A stretch of 64,000 nucleotides of DNA from Providencia zhijiangensis (GTDB lineage: Bacteria > Pseudomonadota > Gammaproteobacteria > Enterobacterales > Enterobacteriaceae): the NCBI RefSeq assembly GCF_030315915.2, contig NZ_CP135990.1:1674001-1738000 (forward strand), given 5' to 3'. Position 1 is the first letter of the stretch; each line of letters begins with the position of its first letter. The position numbers and the translations under genes were made by a program. Shown here one piece after another: positions 37,973-47,623 of the stretch. The notes under the pieces are model-generated. The model was not told where the DNA came from, searched no databases, and worked only from the letters and a program-made list of their open reading frames with translations.

Positions 37973-39898
37973 GTGTCTAACGACTTTTCAGCAGATGGCT
38001 TTCTAGCAAAAACAATTCCCGGTTTCCAACCTCGAGCTGCGCAGGTCACTATGTCTGACGCTGTCACTCAATCTATTGAGCAGCAGCATGTGCTGGTGGC
38101 TGAAGCGGGTACAGGAACAGGGAAAACCTACGCTTATCTCGTCCCTGCATTACGAAGTGGCAAAAAAGTGATTGTTTCTACGGGGTCGAAAGCCCTACAA
38201 GACCAACTTTATCACCGCGACCTACCTACGATTATCGATGCGATGAACTACACAGGAAAAACGGCGCTATTAAAAGGGCGTTCAAATTACCTGTGTCTTG
38301 AAAGGTTAGATCAGCAATCCCTCGGTGGAGGTAGCCTCGAACCGGAGATCCTCGCTGCGGTTGTGAGATTACGCAGTTGGTCCATCGAATCAGAACTGGG
38401 GGATACCAGTACCTGCCATGATATTGCTGAAGATAGCCCTGTTTGGCCGTTAGTCACTAGCACCAACGATAACTGTTTAGGCAGTGATTGCCCCCGCTAC
38501 CAAGAGTGCTTCGTACTCAAAGCGCGTCGTAAAGCTCTTGATGCCGATGTAGTGGTCGTTAACCACCATCTTTTTATGGCGGACAGAGTGGTGAAAGATA
38601 CCGGTTTTGGGGAGTTGATCCCCCAAGCTGATGTGATGATCTTCGATGAAGCCCATCAAATCCCTGATATTGCAAGCCAATATTTTGGTCAACAACTCAG
38701 TAGCCGGCAATTGTTAGATTTAGCTCGCGATATGATAATGACGTATCGTACAGAGCTAAAAGACCAAGCTCAATTGCAAAAAAGTGCTGATCGACTGACG
38801 CAAAGCACACTGGATTTTCGCCTTAATTTAGGGGAAAACAGCTTCCGAGGTAATTTACGGGAATTACTGAAATTGTCGGAAGTTCAGCGAGCGTTAACGC
38901 TGTTGGATGATGCACTGGAACTCTGTTATGAAGTCATCAAAACGTCATTAGGGCGTTCCCAAAGTTTGGATTCTATTTTTGAGCGCGTGACGATTTACCG
39001 CAACCGTCTTAACCGCTTAAAGGATGTCACCATACCGGGTTATAGTTACTGGTTTGAGAGCTACGGACGTCACTTTTTATTAGCTTTAACACCACTCACT
39101 GTCGCGGATAAATTCAGTGAAATGATTGCGAGTACGCCGGCTAGTTGGGTGTTCACCTCGGCGACGCTTTCCGTGAACGAAAAACTCAGCCACTTTACGG
39201 ATAGATTAGGACTCAATTCCGCGAAAACGTTATTGCTCGCAAGTCCGTTTGATTATGAAAGCCAAACCTTGCTGTGTGTGCCTCGCTTTTTACCGGAACC
39301 TAATCAACGGGGTAGCGCTCAAAAGCTTGCCAATATGTTGCGGCCGTTAATTGAAAAAAACCGAGGTCGCTGCTTCTTTTTATGTACCTCTCATTTAATG
39401 ATGAGGGAATTAGCCGAAGAGTTTAAAGCGTCGTTGACATTGCCTGTGCTTATGCAGGGGGAAAGCAGTAAAAATAAATTGCTGGCACAGTTTATTGCGG
39501 CAGGAAATGCCGTTTTGGTCGCTACGAGCAGTTTCTGGGAAGGGGTTGATGTCCGGGGTGATGAATTGACCTGCGTGATCATTGATAAACTCCCGTTTAC
39601 AGCACCGGATGACCCGTTATTACGTGCTCGGATTGAAGATTGTGAACTCCGAGGCGGAGACCCATTTGCCGACGTTCAATTACCCGATGCCGTCATCACA
39701 TTAAAGCAAGGGGTTGGGCGGTTGATCCGCGACACAAAAGATTACGGTGTTATTGTGATTTGTGACAATCGGCTCGTGACACGCCCTTACGGAGAGGTGT
39801 TTTTGCGAAGCTTGCCTCCTTCGCCACGTACGCGAGATTTGAATAAAGCGATTGAATTTTTGGCAGCAAAGCGCGCGGAAGCGATTGAGAAACACTAA
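37973..39898 (+). CDS. yoaA: ATP-dependent DNA helicase YoaA (XPD/DinG family)
   Basis: 641-residue superfamily 2 helicase with an iron-sulfur cluster. Walker A is AEAGTGTGKTYAYL, the DEAH box is VMIFDEAHQI, and four cysteines for a [4Fe-4S] cluster lie around CHDIAED and NCLGSDCPRYQECF. In E. coli YoaA works with HolC in repair of replication forks. The start is taken as GTG 37973 (giving MSNDFSADGF, like E. coli MTDDFAPDG); another GTG at 37940 is in frame. Confidence 0.94.
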   Translation: MSNDFSADGFLAKTIPGFQPRAAQVTMSDAVTQSIEQQHVLVAEAGTGTGKTYAYLVPALRSGKKVIVSTGSKALQDQLYHRDLPTIIDAMNYTGKTALLKGRSNYLCLERLDQQSLGGGSLEPEILAAVVRLRSWSIESELGDTSTCHDIAEDSPVWPLVTSTNDNCLGSDCPRYQECFVLKARRKALDADVVVVNHHLFMADRVVKDTGFGELIPQADVMIFDEAHQIPDIASQYFGQQLSSRQLLDLARDMIMTYRTELKDQAQLQKSADRLTQSTLDFRLNLGENSFRGNLRELLKLSEVQRALTLLDDALELCYEVIKTSLGRSQSLDSIFERVTIYRNRLNRLKDVTIPGYSYWFESYGRHFLLALTPLTVADKFSEMIASTPASWVFTSATLSVNEKLSHFTDRLGLNSAKTLLLASPFDYESQTLLCVPRFLPEPNQRGSAQKLANMLRPLIEKNRGRCFFLCTSHLMMRELAEEFKASLTLPVLMQGESSKNKLLAQFIAAGNAVLVATSSFWEGVDVRGDELTCVIIDKLPFTAPDDPLLRARIEDCELRGGDPFADVQLPDAVITLKQGVGRLIRDTKDYGVIVICDNRLVTRPYGEVFLRSLPPSPRTRDLNKAIEFLAAKRAEAIEKH

Positions 39899-39914
39899 TT
39901 TTATGCAATCCTGT

Positions 39915-39940
39915 GGGCGGTTTATGCTAAGATACCGCCC
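39915..39940 (+). terminator. Hairpin between yoaA and tsaB
   Basis: GGGCGGT pairs with ACCGCCC across 12 nt. Followed by ATCTTTCAGG, so it is a weak terminator at best. Confidence 0.4.
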
Positions 39941-40001
39941 ATCTTTCAGGTTGCCGTCATAAGGCGACAACAAAAAACCTAATATTTGCCGGAGTTTAGG
40001 C

Positions 40002-40697
40002 ATGTCGAGTCGTATTCTAGCTGTTGATACAGCCACTGAAGCTTGTTCTGTCGCATTACTGTGCGATGGTGAAATTATTTCGCGTTTTGCAATCTCTCCT
40101 CGCGAACATACTCAAAAAGTATTGCCGATGATCGAAGAAGTACTGGCGCAAGCAGGCATTAAACTTAATCAATTAGATGCATTAGCATTTGGGCGTGGAC
40201 CGGGTAGTTTTACTGGGGTTCGAATTGGTGTGGGCATTGCTCAAGGACTAGCGCTGGGTGCCGATTTACCCATGATCGGTGTTTCCTCGTTGATGGCGCT
40301 GGCACAAGGGGTATACCGCACAACGAATAGTTCCCGTGTGCTGGTGGCGATTGATGCGCGAATGTCTGAAATCTATTGTGCGCAATATCAACGCGATGAA
40401 CGCGGTTTTTGGTTAGGTGAAGAAACGGAAGCTGTGATGCTACCCGCTGATTTCAAATTAAAATTTACGGAATTAGAAGGGCAATGGAGTCATGCAGGAA
40501 CGGGCTGGGCGGCTTATCCTGAATTATTAGAAGGCTCATTGTTGACCGACAGCCTAATCACATTACCTGCAGCGCAAGATATGCTGCCAATTGCAGAGCA
40601 GCTGTGGCAGGCAGGAAAAGTGACTGCGGTCGAGAATGTCGAACCGACTTACTTGCGTAATGAAGTGACTTGGAAAAAATTACCCGGTCGCGAATAA
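40002..40697 (+). CDS. tsaB: tRNA t6A modification protein TsaB
   Basis: 231-residue ASKHA-fold protein (YeaZ), partner of TsaD in making threonylcarbamoyladenosine at position 37 of ANN-decoding tRNAs. The start [17 protein letters not shown] and [20 protein letters not shown] are diagnostic. The ATG at 40002 follows GGAG. It lies 103 nt after yoaA, as in E. coli, with a terminator after it. Confidence 0.96.
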   Translation: MSSRILAVDTATEACSVALLCDGEIISRFAISPREHTQKVLPMIEEVLAQAGIKLNQLDALAFGRGPGSFTGVRIGVGIAQGLALGADLPMIGVSSLMALAQGVYRTTNSSRVLVAIDARMSEIYCAQYQRDERGFWLGEETEAVMLPADFKLKFTELEGQWSHAGTGWAAYPELLEGSLLTDSLITLPAAQDMLPIAEQLWQAGKVTAVENVEPTYLRNEVTWKKLPGRE

Positions 40698-40739
40698 CGG
40701 ATCGTGAATAAATAGAAGCAGCATGATTTTTGTCGAATA

Positions 40740-40779
40740 AAAAAATAGCTATCAGGGTAAAACCGATAGCTATTTTTTT
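40740..40779 (+). terminator. Terminator of tsaB
   Basis: AAAAATAGCTATC pairs with GATAGCTATTTTT across an 11-nt loop and is followed by more T. Confidence 0.9.
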
Positions 40780-40931
40780 AATCTAAGATATAGAATCGCT
40801 GTTTAATTGAGCTATCATTGAATAAATAAGCGTTAATAAAAATTGGATTGCACATATAATGTGATAAGGAATACCAGCAGTTTTAATACGAACTATCTCA
40901 TTCTATAATGACGGCTAATTGGAGGTGGTAA

Positions 40932-41534
40932 ATGAAAATTCAATTTAGCTACCGCTCAGCAATGAAAACGCTATTACTTGCGGGCATATTAGCGCTAGCA
41001 GGTTGTGTATCAATCCCTCAGTCTATTAAGGGGTCAGTACCTAATCCTGCAGATAATCTTAAGTCGGTGCAAAATGCGCCGGAGATGTATATTGGTCAAG
41101 AAGCGCGCTTTGGCGGTAAAGTGTTATCTGTCTTTAATGAGCCGAAGAGAACGCGGATTGAAATAGCCGTTATGACGTTAAATAAATATGACGCTGCACC
41201 TGAATTAAACTCTCCGTCGCTTGGTCGTATTTACGCGTATATCAATGGGTTTGTTGAGCCAAACGATTTTAAAAACCGCTATGTCACTGTTGTGGGTAAC
41301 ATAACTGGAGAACAAGCGGGGAAAATCGGAGAGGTACCTTATCAGTATGTGACAATGAATGTCACTGGCTTCCAGCGTTGGAGTATTGCACAAAGTGTGA
41401 TGATGCCACCGCCGGCAGGTCCATGGGGTTATGGGTATTATGGTTCCCCATATTACTATAATCATCCTTGGGGATGGGGCTATGGATACCCTGTGGGGCC
41501 TGCCCAAGTGCAGACGTATTTAACGGAAGATTAA
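40932..41534 (+). CDS. Slp family outer-membrane lipoprotein (YeaY-like)
   Basis: 200-residue Slp/YeaY-family lipoprotein. The signal ends at lipobox LALAGC (mature C26 from this start). Conserved PQSIKGSVPNPADNL, GQEARFGGKVLSVFNE and RYVTVVGNITG follow. The C-terminal tail is rich in Gly, Tyr, Trp and Pro (GPWGYGYYGSPYYY). A strong GGAGGTGGTAA precedes the ATG at 40932; a second ATG ten codons later would also give a signal. The place between tsaB and fadD matches E. coli yeaY. Confidence 0.9.
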   Translation: MKIQFSYRSAMKTLLLAGILALAGCVSIPQSIKGSVPNPADNLKSVQNAPEMYIGQEARFGGKVLSVFNEPKRTRIEIAVMTLNKYDAAPELNSPSLGRIYAYINGFVEPNDFKNRYVTVVGNITGEQAGKIGEVPYQYVTMNVTGFQRWSIAQSVMMPPPAGPWGYGYYGSPYYYNHPWGWGYGYPVGPAQVQTYLTED

Positions 41535-41553
41535 GCAATAGTATAATTCTGCT

Positions 41554-41584
41554 AAAAATCCTAGTTAAGCTAGGATTTTTTTTA
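41554..41584 (+). terminator. Terminator of the Slp-family gene
   Basis: AAAAATCCTAG and CTAGGATTTTT form an 11-bp stem followed by TTTATAAAA. The rest of the gap up to fadD (to 41867) holds the fadD promoter region with a FadR-like operator. Confidence 0.9.
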
Positions 41585-41793
41585 TAAAAAAACTGAGCGG
41601 GAGTAGGCTATTAACTGCTTAATTCTCCAAAAATTCCTGACAACGGTGTATAATTACGGGTTATAAGCAGACTAAAGTTCTGGTGAATTAATCATAAGTT
41701 GAATAGGGCGGCATTGACCGCCTTATTTTTATCTCGAAGGAATGAAATTTATTTAGTGATATAGCTCTCAACCTTAACATTGTCTAATTTTCA

Positions 41794-41810
41794 AACTGGT
41801 ACAATGAGTT
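41794..41810 (+). promoter_or_regulatory. FadR operator of fadD
   Basis: AACTGGTACAATGAGTT closely matches the FadR consensus (AGCTGGTCCGAYNTGTT) and the remembered E. coli fadD operator (AGCTGGTATGATGAGTT). It lies 58 nt before the fadD start codon. Repression in the absence of long-chain acyl-CoA is expected. Confidence 0.8.
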
Positions 41811-41867
41811 AATAATTTGTTAAAGGGTTGTGTAAAATAATAACTCACTAAATTCAGGAGTGACATT

Positions 41868-43556
41868 TTGGAAAAAATCTGGCTAAAAAACTATCCTGCT
41901 GATGTACCTGAAGAAATAAGTCCTGATGACTTCGCGTCATTAGCAGAGTTACTTGAAAATGCCGTTTCTCAATATGCGGATCAGCCAGCGTTCATTAATA
42001 TGGGCGCCGTAATGACCTACCGTAAACTTGAAGAGAGAAGCCGCGCATTTGCCGCCTACTTACAAAATGGACTGGGTCTTAAAAAAGGTGACCGAGTTGC
42101 TTTAATGATGCCAAACTTGCTGCAGTATCCTATAGCGCTGTTTGGGATTTTGCGTGCGGGTATGGTGGCGGTTAATGTTAACCCTCTGTATACCCCGCGA
42201 GAGTTAGAGCATCAGTTAAATGATAGCGGGACGACAGCGATTGTCATCGTTTCTAACTTTGCGCATACATTAGAAAAAATCGTTTTTAATACCAAAGTTA
42301 AACACGTTATTTTGACCCGCTTAGGGGATCAGCTACCGCGCCCGAAAGCCACAATTGTGGATTTTGTGGTGAAATATGTAAAACGGTTAGTTCCAAAATA
42401 CAACTTGCCGGATGCTATTTCATTTCGTCGTGCTATGCATCAAGGTTATCGAATGCAATATATCAAGCCGAATATTATTGGCGAAGATTTAGCATTCTTA
42501 CAATATACCGGTGGCACGACAGGGGTAGCCAAAGGTGCAATGTTAACGCATCGCAATATGTTAGCGAATATAGCCCAAGCCAAAGCCGCTTATGGTCCTG
42601 TGTTACATTTTGGTCATGAATATGTGGTAACGGCACTGCCTCTTTATCACGTCTTTGCGCTGACCGTAAACTGCTTATTGTTTATTAGTGTGGGTGGTGT
42701 GAATCTACTTATCACCAACCCGCGAGATGTGCCAGATACGGTGAAGCAATTATCCCGTTATCCATTTACATCGATCACGGGTGTTAACACGCTCTTTAAT
42801 GCATGGCTGCAAAACCCGGAATTTCAGAAGCTTGATTTTTCCCGTTTAAGACTGTCTGTTGGAGGCGGAATGCCTGTCCATAAAGCGGTTGCTCAGAAGT
42901 GGCAAGCGCTGACTGGGCGGCATTTACTCGAAGGTTATGGCTTAACAGAATGTTCCCCATTAGTTTCTGGTAACCCATATAATTTAACGGCTTATAGTGG
43001 TAGTATCGGGATACCTGTTCCATCAACAGATGTGAAGTTTTTAGATGATGATGGGCATGAAGTTCCTCATGGTACTCCTGGGGAAATGTGGGTAAAAGGC
43101 CCGCAGGTGATGAAAGGGTATTGGAATCGCCCTGATGCGACCAGTGAAGCTATCGTTGATGGTTGGTTAGCCACTGGTGATATCGCCGAAATAGATGACG
43201 AAGGCTATATTCGTATTGTTGATCGCAAAAAAGATATGATTATTGTCTCTGGATTTAATGTCTACCCGAATGAAATTGAAGATGTTATTTCCATGCATCC
43301 TGATGTTATCGAATGTGCTGCAATTGGGGTGCCAAGCGAAAGTACTGGGGAAGCGGTGAAGGTTTTTGTGGTCACCAAAAATTCAGCTCTGACCGCTGCA
43401 GATCTAAAAACATTTTGCCGTCGTTCATTAACGGCTTATAAAGTCCCGAAAATTTTTGAGTTTCGTGATGAGCTGCCGAAATCTAACGTAGGAAAAATTC
43501 TACGAAAAGAATTACGAGCCGAAGAGCAGCAATCACGAGAAAAATCACCGTCATAG
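41868..43556 (+). CDS. fadD: Long-chain-fatty-acid-CoA ligase FadD
   Basis: 562-residue acyl-CoA synthetase that activates imported fatty acids at the inner membrane. The AMP-binding motif is [18 protein letters not shown]; the FACS motif begins [16 protein letters not shown] and includes the [12 protein letters not shown] hinge; the C-terminal lysine lies in [14 protein letters not shown]. The start is TTG 41868 with CAGGAG upstream; E. coli fadD also starts with TTG and the N-terminus aligns ([17 protein letters not shown]). Confidence 0.97.
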   Translation: MEKIWLKNYPADVPEEISPDDFASLAELLENAVSQYADQPAFINMGAVMTYRKLEERSRAFAAYLQNGLGLKKGDRVALMMPNLLQYPIALFGILRAGMVAVNVNPLYTPRELEHQLNDSGTTAIVIVSNFAHTLEKIVFNTKVKHVILTRLGDQLPRPKATIVDFVVKYVKRLVPKYNLPDAISFRRAMHQGYRMQYIKPNIIGEDLAFLQYTGGTTGVAKGAMLTHRNMLANIAQAKAAYGPVLHFGHEYVVTALPLYHVFALTVNCLLFISVGGVNLLITNPRDVPDTVKQLSRYPFTSITGVNTLFNAWLQNPEFQKLDFSRLRLSVGGGMPVHKAVAQKWQALTGRHLLEGYGLTECSPLVSGNPYNLTAYSGSIGIPVPSTDVKFLDDDGHEVPHGTPGEMWVKGPQVMKGYWNRPDATSEAIVDGWLATGDIAEIDDEGYIRIVDRKKDMIIVSGFNVYPNEIEDVISMHPDVIECAAIGVPSESTGEAVKVFVVTKNSALTAADLKTFCRRSLTAYKVPKIFEFRDELPKSNVGKILRKELRAEEQQSREKSPS

Positions 43557-43608
43557 CGAGTAAGCGATGAATAGCTAATTAGGCGATGAATTAACAAAAG
43601 CAATGTGT

Positions 43609-43634
43609 GTAACGCCGGTTTTTACCGGCGTTAC
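43609..43634 (+). terminator. Hairpin between fadD and rnd
   Basis: A perfect 11-bp stem GTAACGCCGGT/ACCGGCGTTAC with a TTTT loop. No T run follows. It ends 50 nt before the rnd start codon and may act as a processing barrier, fadD terminator, or part of rnd control. Confidence 0.6.
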
Positions 43635-43683
43635 TGTGTCAATCAGATACACTTAACCAAATTATAATAAAGAGAAACTTGTT

Positions 43684-44805
43684 TTGAATTACCGTTTAGT
43701 CACAACAGATAGCGAATTAGCCCAAGTCTGCCAAGAGGCCAGTGATGCGCCGTGGTTAGCATTAGATACTGAGTTTGTTCGCACACGAACCTATTACCCG
43801 CAACTGGGTTTATTGCAGTTGTATGATGGAAAACAGGTTTCACTGATTGATCCGCTATTAATGACGGATTTTAGCCCATTTAAGGCGCTGTTAACCAATC
43901 CAAACCAATTGAAGTTTTTACATGCAGGCAGCGAAGATTTAGAAGTGTTTATGCATGATTTTGGTTGTGTGCCAGAGCCGATGATAGATACTCAAATCGT
44001 CGCGGCATTTTTGGGTTATCCCATTTCTTGCGGCTTCGCTACGTTGGTGGCAGAGCATTTGGGTGTCGAGCTAGATAAAAGCGAATCTCGAACAGACTGG
44101 CTCGCGCGTCCTTTAAGTTTGAAGCAGTGTGATTATGCGACGGCGGATGTACTTTATTTACTGCCACTAGCCAAAATTTTGATGGAAAAAGTGACAGAAG
44201 CAGGTTATTTAGCTGATGCCCAAGACGAATGCCAGCGAGTGGTTGCGCGTCGTCAAAAAACAGTTAAACCTGAAAAAGCCTACTTAAATATCACCAATGC
44301 GTGGCAATTACGTGATGAACAACTTGCTTGCTTACAGCTGCTGGCAGCATGGCGTTTGGATCAAGCAAAAGCGCGGGATATGGCGATCAATTTCGTTATT
44401 AAAGAAGAAAACCTGTGGAAAGTCGCTCGTTATTTACCGAGCTCTTTAGGCGAACTGGATGCTCTCGGTTTATCTGGACAAGAAATTCGCTGCCATGGTC
44501 GCCGCTTGTTAAGTATTGTCGAAGAAGCGAAGAAACTGGACGCCAGCCAGTATCCAGAACCTGTTGCTAATATTACTGAGCAGAGCCAATACAAAAGCAT
44601 TTTTAAAGAGATCAAAGGGGTGGTGAAAGAGATCGCCGAGAATGAAAAATTCAACCCAGAGTTATTAGCATCTCGTCGACAAATTAACCAGTTATTAGCG
44701 GTGCATTGGGGGCTAAAAGAGAAATCATGTCAGCCTGAACTGCTTGCTGGTTGGCGAGGTCGGTTACTAGAAGCGCCATTAACCCAATTACTTAGCCAAG
44801 CGTAA
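43684..44805 (+). CDS. rnd: Ribonuclease D
   Basis: 373-residue 3' to 5' exoribonuclease that trims tRNA precursors. The DEDDy catalytic residues lie in LALDTEFVRTRTYY (D, E), HAGSEDLEVF (D) and CDYATADVLYL (Y, D). An HRDC domain follows (about 210-290). The start codon is TTG 43684; E. coli rnd also uses UUG, which limits its translation. RNase D is followed by a strong terminator and then the hemophilin operon. Confidence 0.96.
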   Translation: MNYRLVTTDSELAQVCQEASDAPWLALDTEFVRTRTYYPQLGLLQLYDGKQVSLIDPLLMTDFSPFKALLTNPNQLKFLHAGSEDLEVFMHDFGCVPEPMIDTQIVAAFLGYPISCGFATLVAEHLGVELDKSESRTDWLARPLSLKQCDYATADVLYLLPLAKILMEKVTEAGYLADAQDECQRVVARRQKTVKPEKAYLNITNAWQLRDEQLACLQLLAAWRLDQAKARDMAINFVIKEENLWKVARYLPSSLGELDALGLSGQEIRCHGRRLLSIVEEAKKLDASQYPEPVANITEQSQYKSIFKEIKGVVKEIAENEKFNPELLASRRQINQLLAVHWGLKEKSCQPELLAGWRGRLLEAPLTQLLSQA

Positions 44806-44810
44806 TCATA

Positions 44811-44847
44811 ATAAAGGCACAAAATAGCGATAATTTTGTGCCTTTAT
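44811..44847 (+). terminator. Terminator of rnd
   Basis: A perfect 15-bp stem ATAAAGGCACAAAAT/ATTTTGTGCCTTTAT with a 7-nt loop. The right arm itself supplies T-rich sequence. Confidence 0.85.
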
Positions 44848-45324
44848 GCCATTTTCAAAGTACTTTTTTTCTTGGGCATTTTGTTACTCATATCAATAAG
44901 CTTTATTCTCATCCCGCCAATATTAAATATTTATTCTTCTTTAAATAATGAAGATTATTATTTAGCACTAATCTAAAAATAACACCGCGCTTTGATATTA
45001 ATGGCGCTATTTAATGTATTTCAATTCTGTAATTACTCTTAAAAAATAGTAAATATAAATAAAAATCGAACTTAAAATAACCCATTACAGCGATGATTAA
45101 CATTTATAGGGGGAGGGTTGTTTTATAGTTAATTGAAAAATAAAAAGAAAAAATATCATTCTAATACAATGATTTTTAATTGAATTATAAATTCTCTATT
45201 TGTAAATAAAACTCATTCTCATAAAATCATTTCCAGTTTGTGGGCTCGCAAATACGTCCAAGAGTACAAAGCAAAAAGCATCATCTCCTTTTAATTTCTT
45301 ATTAAATGTATAAGGAAATAACTT
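44848..45324. promoter_or_regulatory. Upstream region of the hemophilin operon
   Basis: These 477 AT-rich bases hold no supportable gene and must contain the operon promoter. A Fur-box-like site on the minus strand (45202-45220, 12 of 19 positions) lies 105 nt before the first start codon. An isolated G-rich patch (ATAGGGGGAGGGTTG) lies near 45110. Confidence 0.4.
45202..45220 (-). promoter_or_regulatory. Weak Fur-box-like site before the hemophilin operon
   Basis: Read on the minus strand, GAGAATGAGTTTTATTTAC matches 12 of 19 Fur consensus positions by eye. Iron control would be expected for a haem uptake operon, but the match is only moderate. Confidence 0.35.
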
Positions 45325-46077
45325 ATGAATAAAAGTACTAAAGTTACATTAATTGCTATGTTGGTGGGTGTTTCTACTTGTGCGAGTGCGGTAACGGAAT
45401 CTGCACAGAGCCAAACGTATGAAACGGAAAGATCGGATGTAACGGTAGGAGTAACGCAATCAGTTATAGGTCCACATGGTGGTGAAGTTGGTTCACCGGG
45501 TATTGGTTATCGTCATAAAGCTGATGGGAAAAGAATCTCCTTTTCAGGATTAACAAGAATGATTATGTTCCCAAAAGAGGGCAACGTCTATGTTCTTCCT
45601 AGAACTCAGCACGGCAATATCGATATGGGAAAATTTCAGTTTTCTAAAATTGCCGATGCTGAAGTTTATTATGGGGATTGGTCACAAACTGGAGCAGAAG
45701 ACGATGCTAAGCACACTGCATTCTTCTCTGGCCAAGATGCGACAACAGCAGTACCAACCGAAGGTAAAGCCACTTACACCATTGCGGGAATTAACCAATA
45801 TGATGGTCAGAAAAAGCTCTCTGGTGTATTTGAAGCGGACTTTGGTGATAAGGGTTATACCGGTTCATTACAGGGCGAAGATCTAAAAATTGCACTTGAA
45901 GGTAAAATTCAAGATGCAGGTTCATTCTCTGGTTCGGCGATTGCCAATGACACCGTATCGGGTATGAACTATGGTCGCTTCTTCGGTGAGAATGCAGAGC
46001 ATGTGGCGGGTGTCGCGGTGTTTAACAGTGACCATCAATATGATACCGCCTTTGGTGGTAGCCAAACCGAAGAGTAA
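45325..46077 (+). CDS. Hemophilin-like secreted haem-binding protein (Slam substrate)
   Basis: 250-residue exported protein. The signal peptide ends STCASA with no lipobox, so the product is soluble rather than lipid-anchored. The N-terminal half (about 23-145) resembles the haem-binding domain of hemophilin/HphA; candidate ligand histidines include H51, H64, H96 and H130. The C-terminal half (about 146-250) looks like the small beta barrel recognised by Slam translocons (GKATYTIAGINQYDGQ, then MNYGRFFGENAEHVAGVAVF). AAGGAAATAAC precedes the ATG. First gene of the operon; the following genes encode Slam, receptor and TonB. Haem binding is inferred from family and context. Confidence 0.82.
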   Translation: MNKSTKVTLIAMLVGVSTCASAVTESAQSQTYETERSDVTVGVTQSVIGPHGGEVGSPGIGYRHKADGKRISFSGLTRMIMFPKEGNVYVLPRTQHGNIDMGKFQFSKIADAEVYYGDWSQTGAEDDAKHTAFFSGQDATTAVPTEGKATYTIAGINQYDGQKKLSGVFEADFGDKGYTGSLQGEDLKIALEGKIQDAGSFSGSAIANDTVSGMNYGRFFGENAEHVAGVAVFNSDHQYDTAFGGSQTEE

Positions 46078-46119
46078 TTTCTTTATTTAACACTCTTTGT
46101 TTTGCAATATCGTTGTTAT

Positions 46120-46156
46120 CAGGTAGGCAAAAGTTATTTTGCCTACCTGTGTTTTT
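46120..46156 (+). terminator. Attenuator-like hairpin between hemophilin and Slam genes
   Basis: A perfect 13-bp stem CAGGTAGGCAAAA/TTTTGCCTACCTG with a GTTA loop is followed by TGTTTTTATG. It lies 42 nt after the hemophilin stop. It could let most transcripts end after the hemophore, giving more hemophore than transporter. Confidence 0.75.
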
Positions 46157-46180
46157 ATGGAAGAAGAAAAAGGAAGACGG

Positions 46181-47605
46181 ATGAAAAAAATAATCAGCAA
46201 GATTGAGGTATTAATTCTATTATTGTTCTCTGTAAATTCATTTTCTGAGCAAAATTATAGGCAACAACAATATGGACAACAACAATATGAACAAATAATC
46301 GGATTTTTAACTGAAATAAATAACGCAAGAAATAACTCACCCATTATAATTTCACTTAAAATAAATAAAACTGTCGACGACCTTGGTTTTATTCTTTATG
46401 ATTTAGTCAATCGGCAGCAATTCCAAAAAATCGATGAAATATTACCTGACTATCTAAATGATGAAAATCACGATAAAGGGATGGTGGATTATATTTCAGC
46501 TGAAAGAGCTTATTTTAATGGTGATTATCCATTAGCGCTAAAGTTTTATTTAAAAATAGTTAATGGAAACCCTAACTCAGTGTTTGCTGAAATGAAATTG
46601 GCACATGTGTATATAAAAAACAGCTATTATCGGGAAGCATTAACGTTATACAAGAAAATAAAAAACAAATATAGAATAAACTTATCTGAAGACCGAATTA
46701 AGCAGATAGACAATGAAATTACAGCATTAGAAAATCGAGCTAATTGGCAGGGGAATTTCAATGCGGATGTAAAGTATGACACAAACTATACCGAGGCTCA
46801 CGGTAACAAGGAGCAGCAATGTAATTCGACGTGGTGCATGCAAGGTAGTGAAATCAAATCCGGTTTAGTGTACGGGTTTTCAGGGAATACCAATAAACTT
46901 CTTTGGCAATATCGAGGGCACTCTCTGTCAGCCAGCATGGGCGGACATGTATGGGAATATCCACATCGCTCAGTAAAAAGACGTTTTACAAGTTACTCAT
47001 CAGTAAACTATCAGTACCTTTATGGAAATAAAAAGGTCACATTTTCACCGATTGTAGATATGAATTGGCGAGGGCATTTATTTGATCATTACAGTGTCGG
47101 GGCGAGCGTTACCGGAGCACATTCTCCCAGCAATAAGCTTTATTTGCTATCCAATCTAACGTATAAAAATCAAACTTTCTTTGGGAAACGAGTATCGCGA
47201 TCAGGTTATGATATTAATTATAGTATAACGGCAATTTATTCGGTTAATCCGCAATGGAGTTTATTCTCAAATTTATATGGTGGTAAAAATATTGAGAAAT
47301 ATAAAAGTGATAGCTACCAATTTTCAGGGTTAACTGTTGGGTCAATTAATGTCGTTGGCATGAATGAATTAGTCAATAAATTAACAAGCAGTAATCATGA
47401 TTTTTTTGATTTTGATAGTGCACTTAATACAAAACGTAGCGATGAGTCTTGGGAGTTAAATAGTCAAATAACGCTATTAGGTCACACATTTTTATCATTA
47501 ACACCAACACTCTATGTTAATTATAAATTTAATGATAGCAGTGCAAAAATAAGCTATTCCTATAATAAAAGCGAAGTGGGTTTAAATTTAAGTAAAACGT
47601 TTTAG
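46181..47605 (+). CDS. Slam-type (type XI secretion) outer-membrane translocon
   Basis: 474-residue protein of the surface lipoprotein assembly modifier family. A signal peptide (to about S22) is followed by a Gln-rich stretch (YRQQQYGQQQYEQ), an alpha-helical TPR-like domain (about 65-165, with YFNGDYPLALKFYLKIV and NSYYREALTLYKKI), and from about residue 190 a C-terminal barrel of alternating aromatic strands ending in F. The start at 46181 has AGGAAG upstream. Slam proteins move TbpB-like or hemophilin-like substrates across the outer membrane; the adjacent substrate gene fits that role. Confidence 0.85.
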   Translation: MKKIISKIEVLILLLFSVNSFSEQNYRQQQYGQQQYEQIIGFLTEINNARNNSPIIISLKINKTVDDLGFILYDLVNRQQFQKIDEILPDYLNDENHDKGMVDYISAERAYFNGDYPLALKFYLKIVNGNPNSVFAEMKLAHVYIKNSYYREALTLYKKIKNKYRINLSEDRIKQIDNEITALENRANWQGNFNADVKYDTNYTEAHGNKEQQCNSTWCMQGSEIKSGLVYGFSGNTNKLLWQYRGHSLSASMGGHVWEYPHRSVKRRFTSYSSVNYQYLYGNKKVTFSPIVDMNWRGHLFDHYSVGASVTGAHSPSNKLYLLSNLTYKNQTFFGKRVSRSGYDINYSITAIYSVNPQWSLFSNLYGGKNIEKYKSDSYQFSGLTVGSINVVGMNELVNKLTSSNHDFFDFDSALNTKRSDESWELNSQITLLGHTFLSLTPTLYVNYKFNDSSAKISYSYNKSEVGLNLSKTF

Positions 47606-47623
47606 TTCGTATTGAGATTTAAT

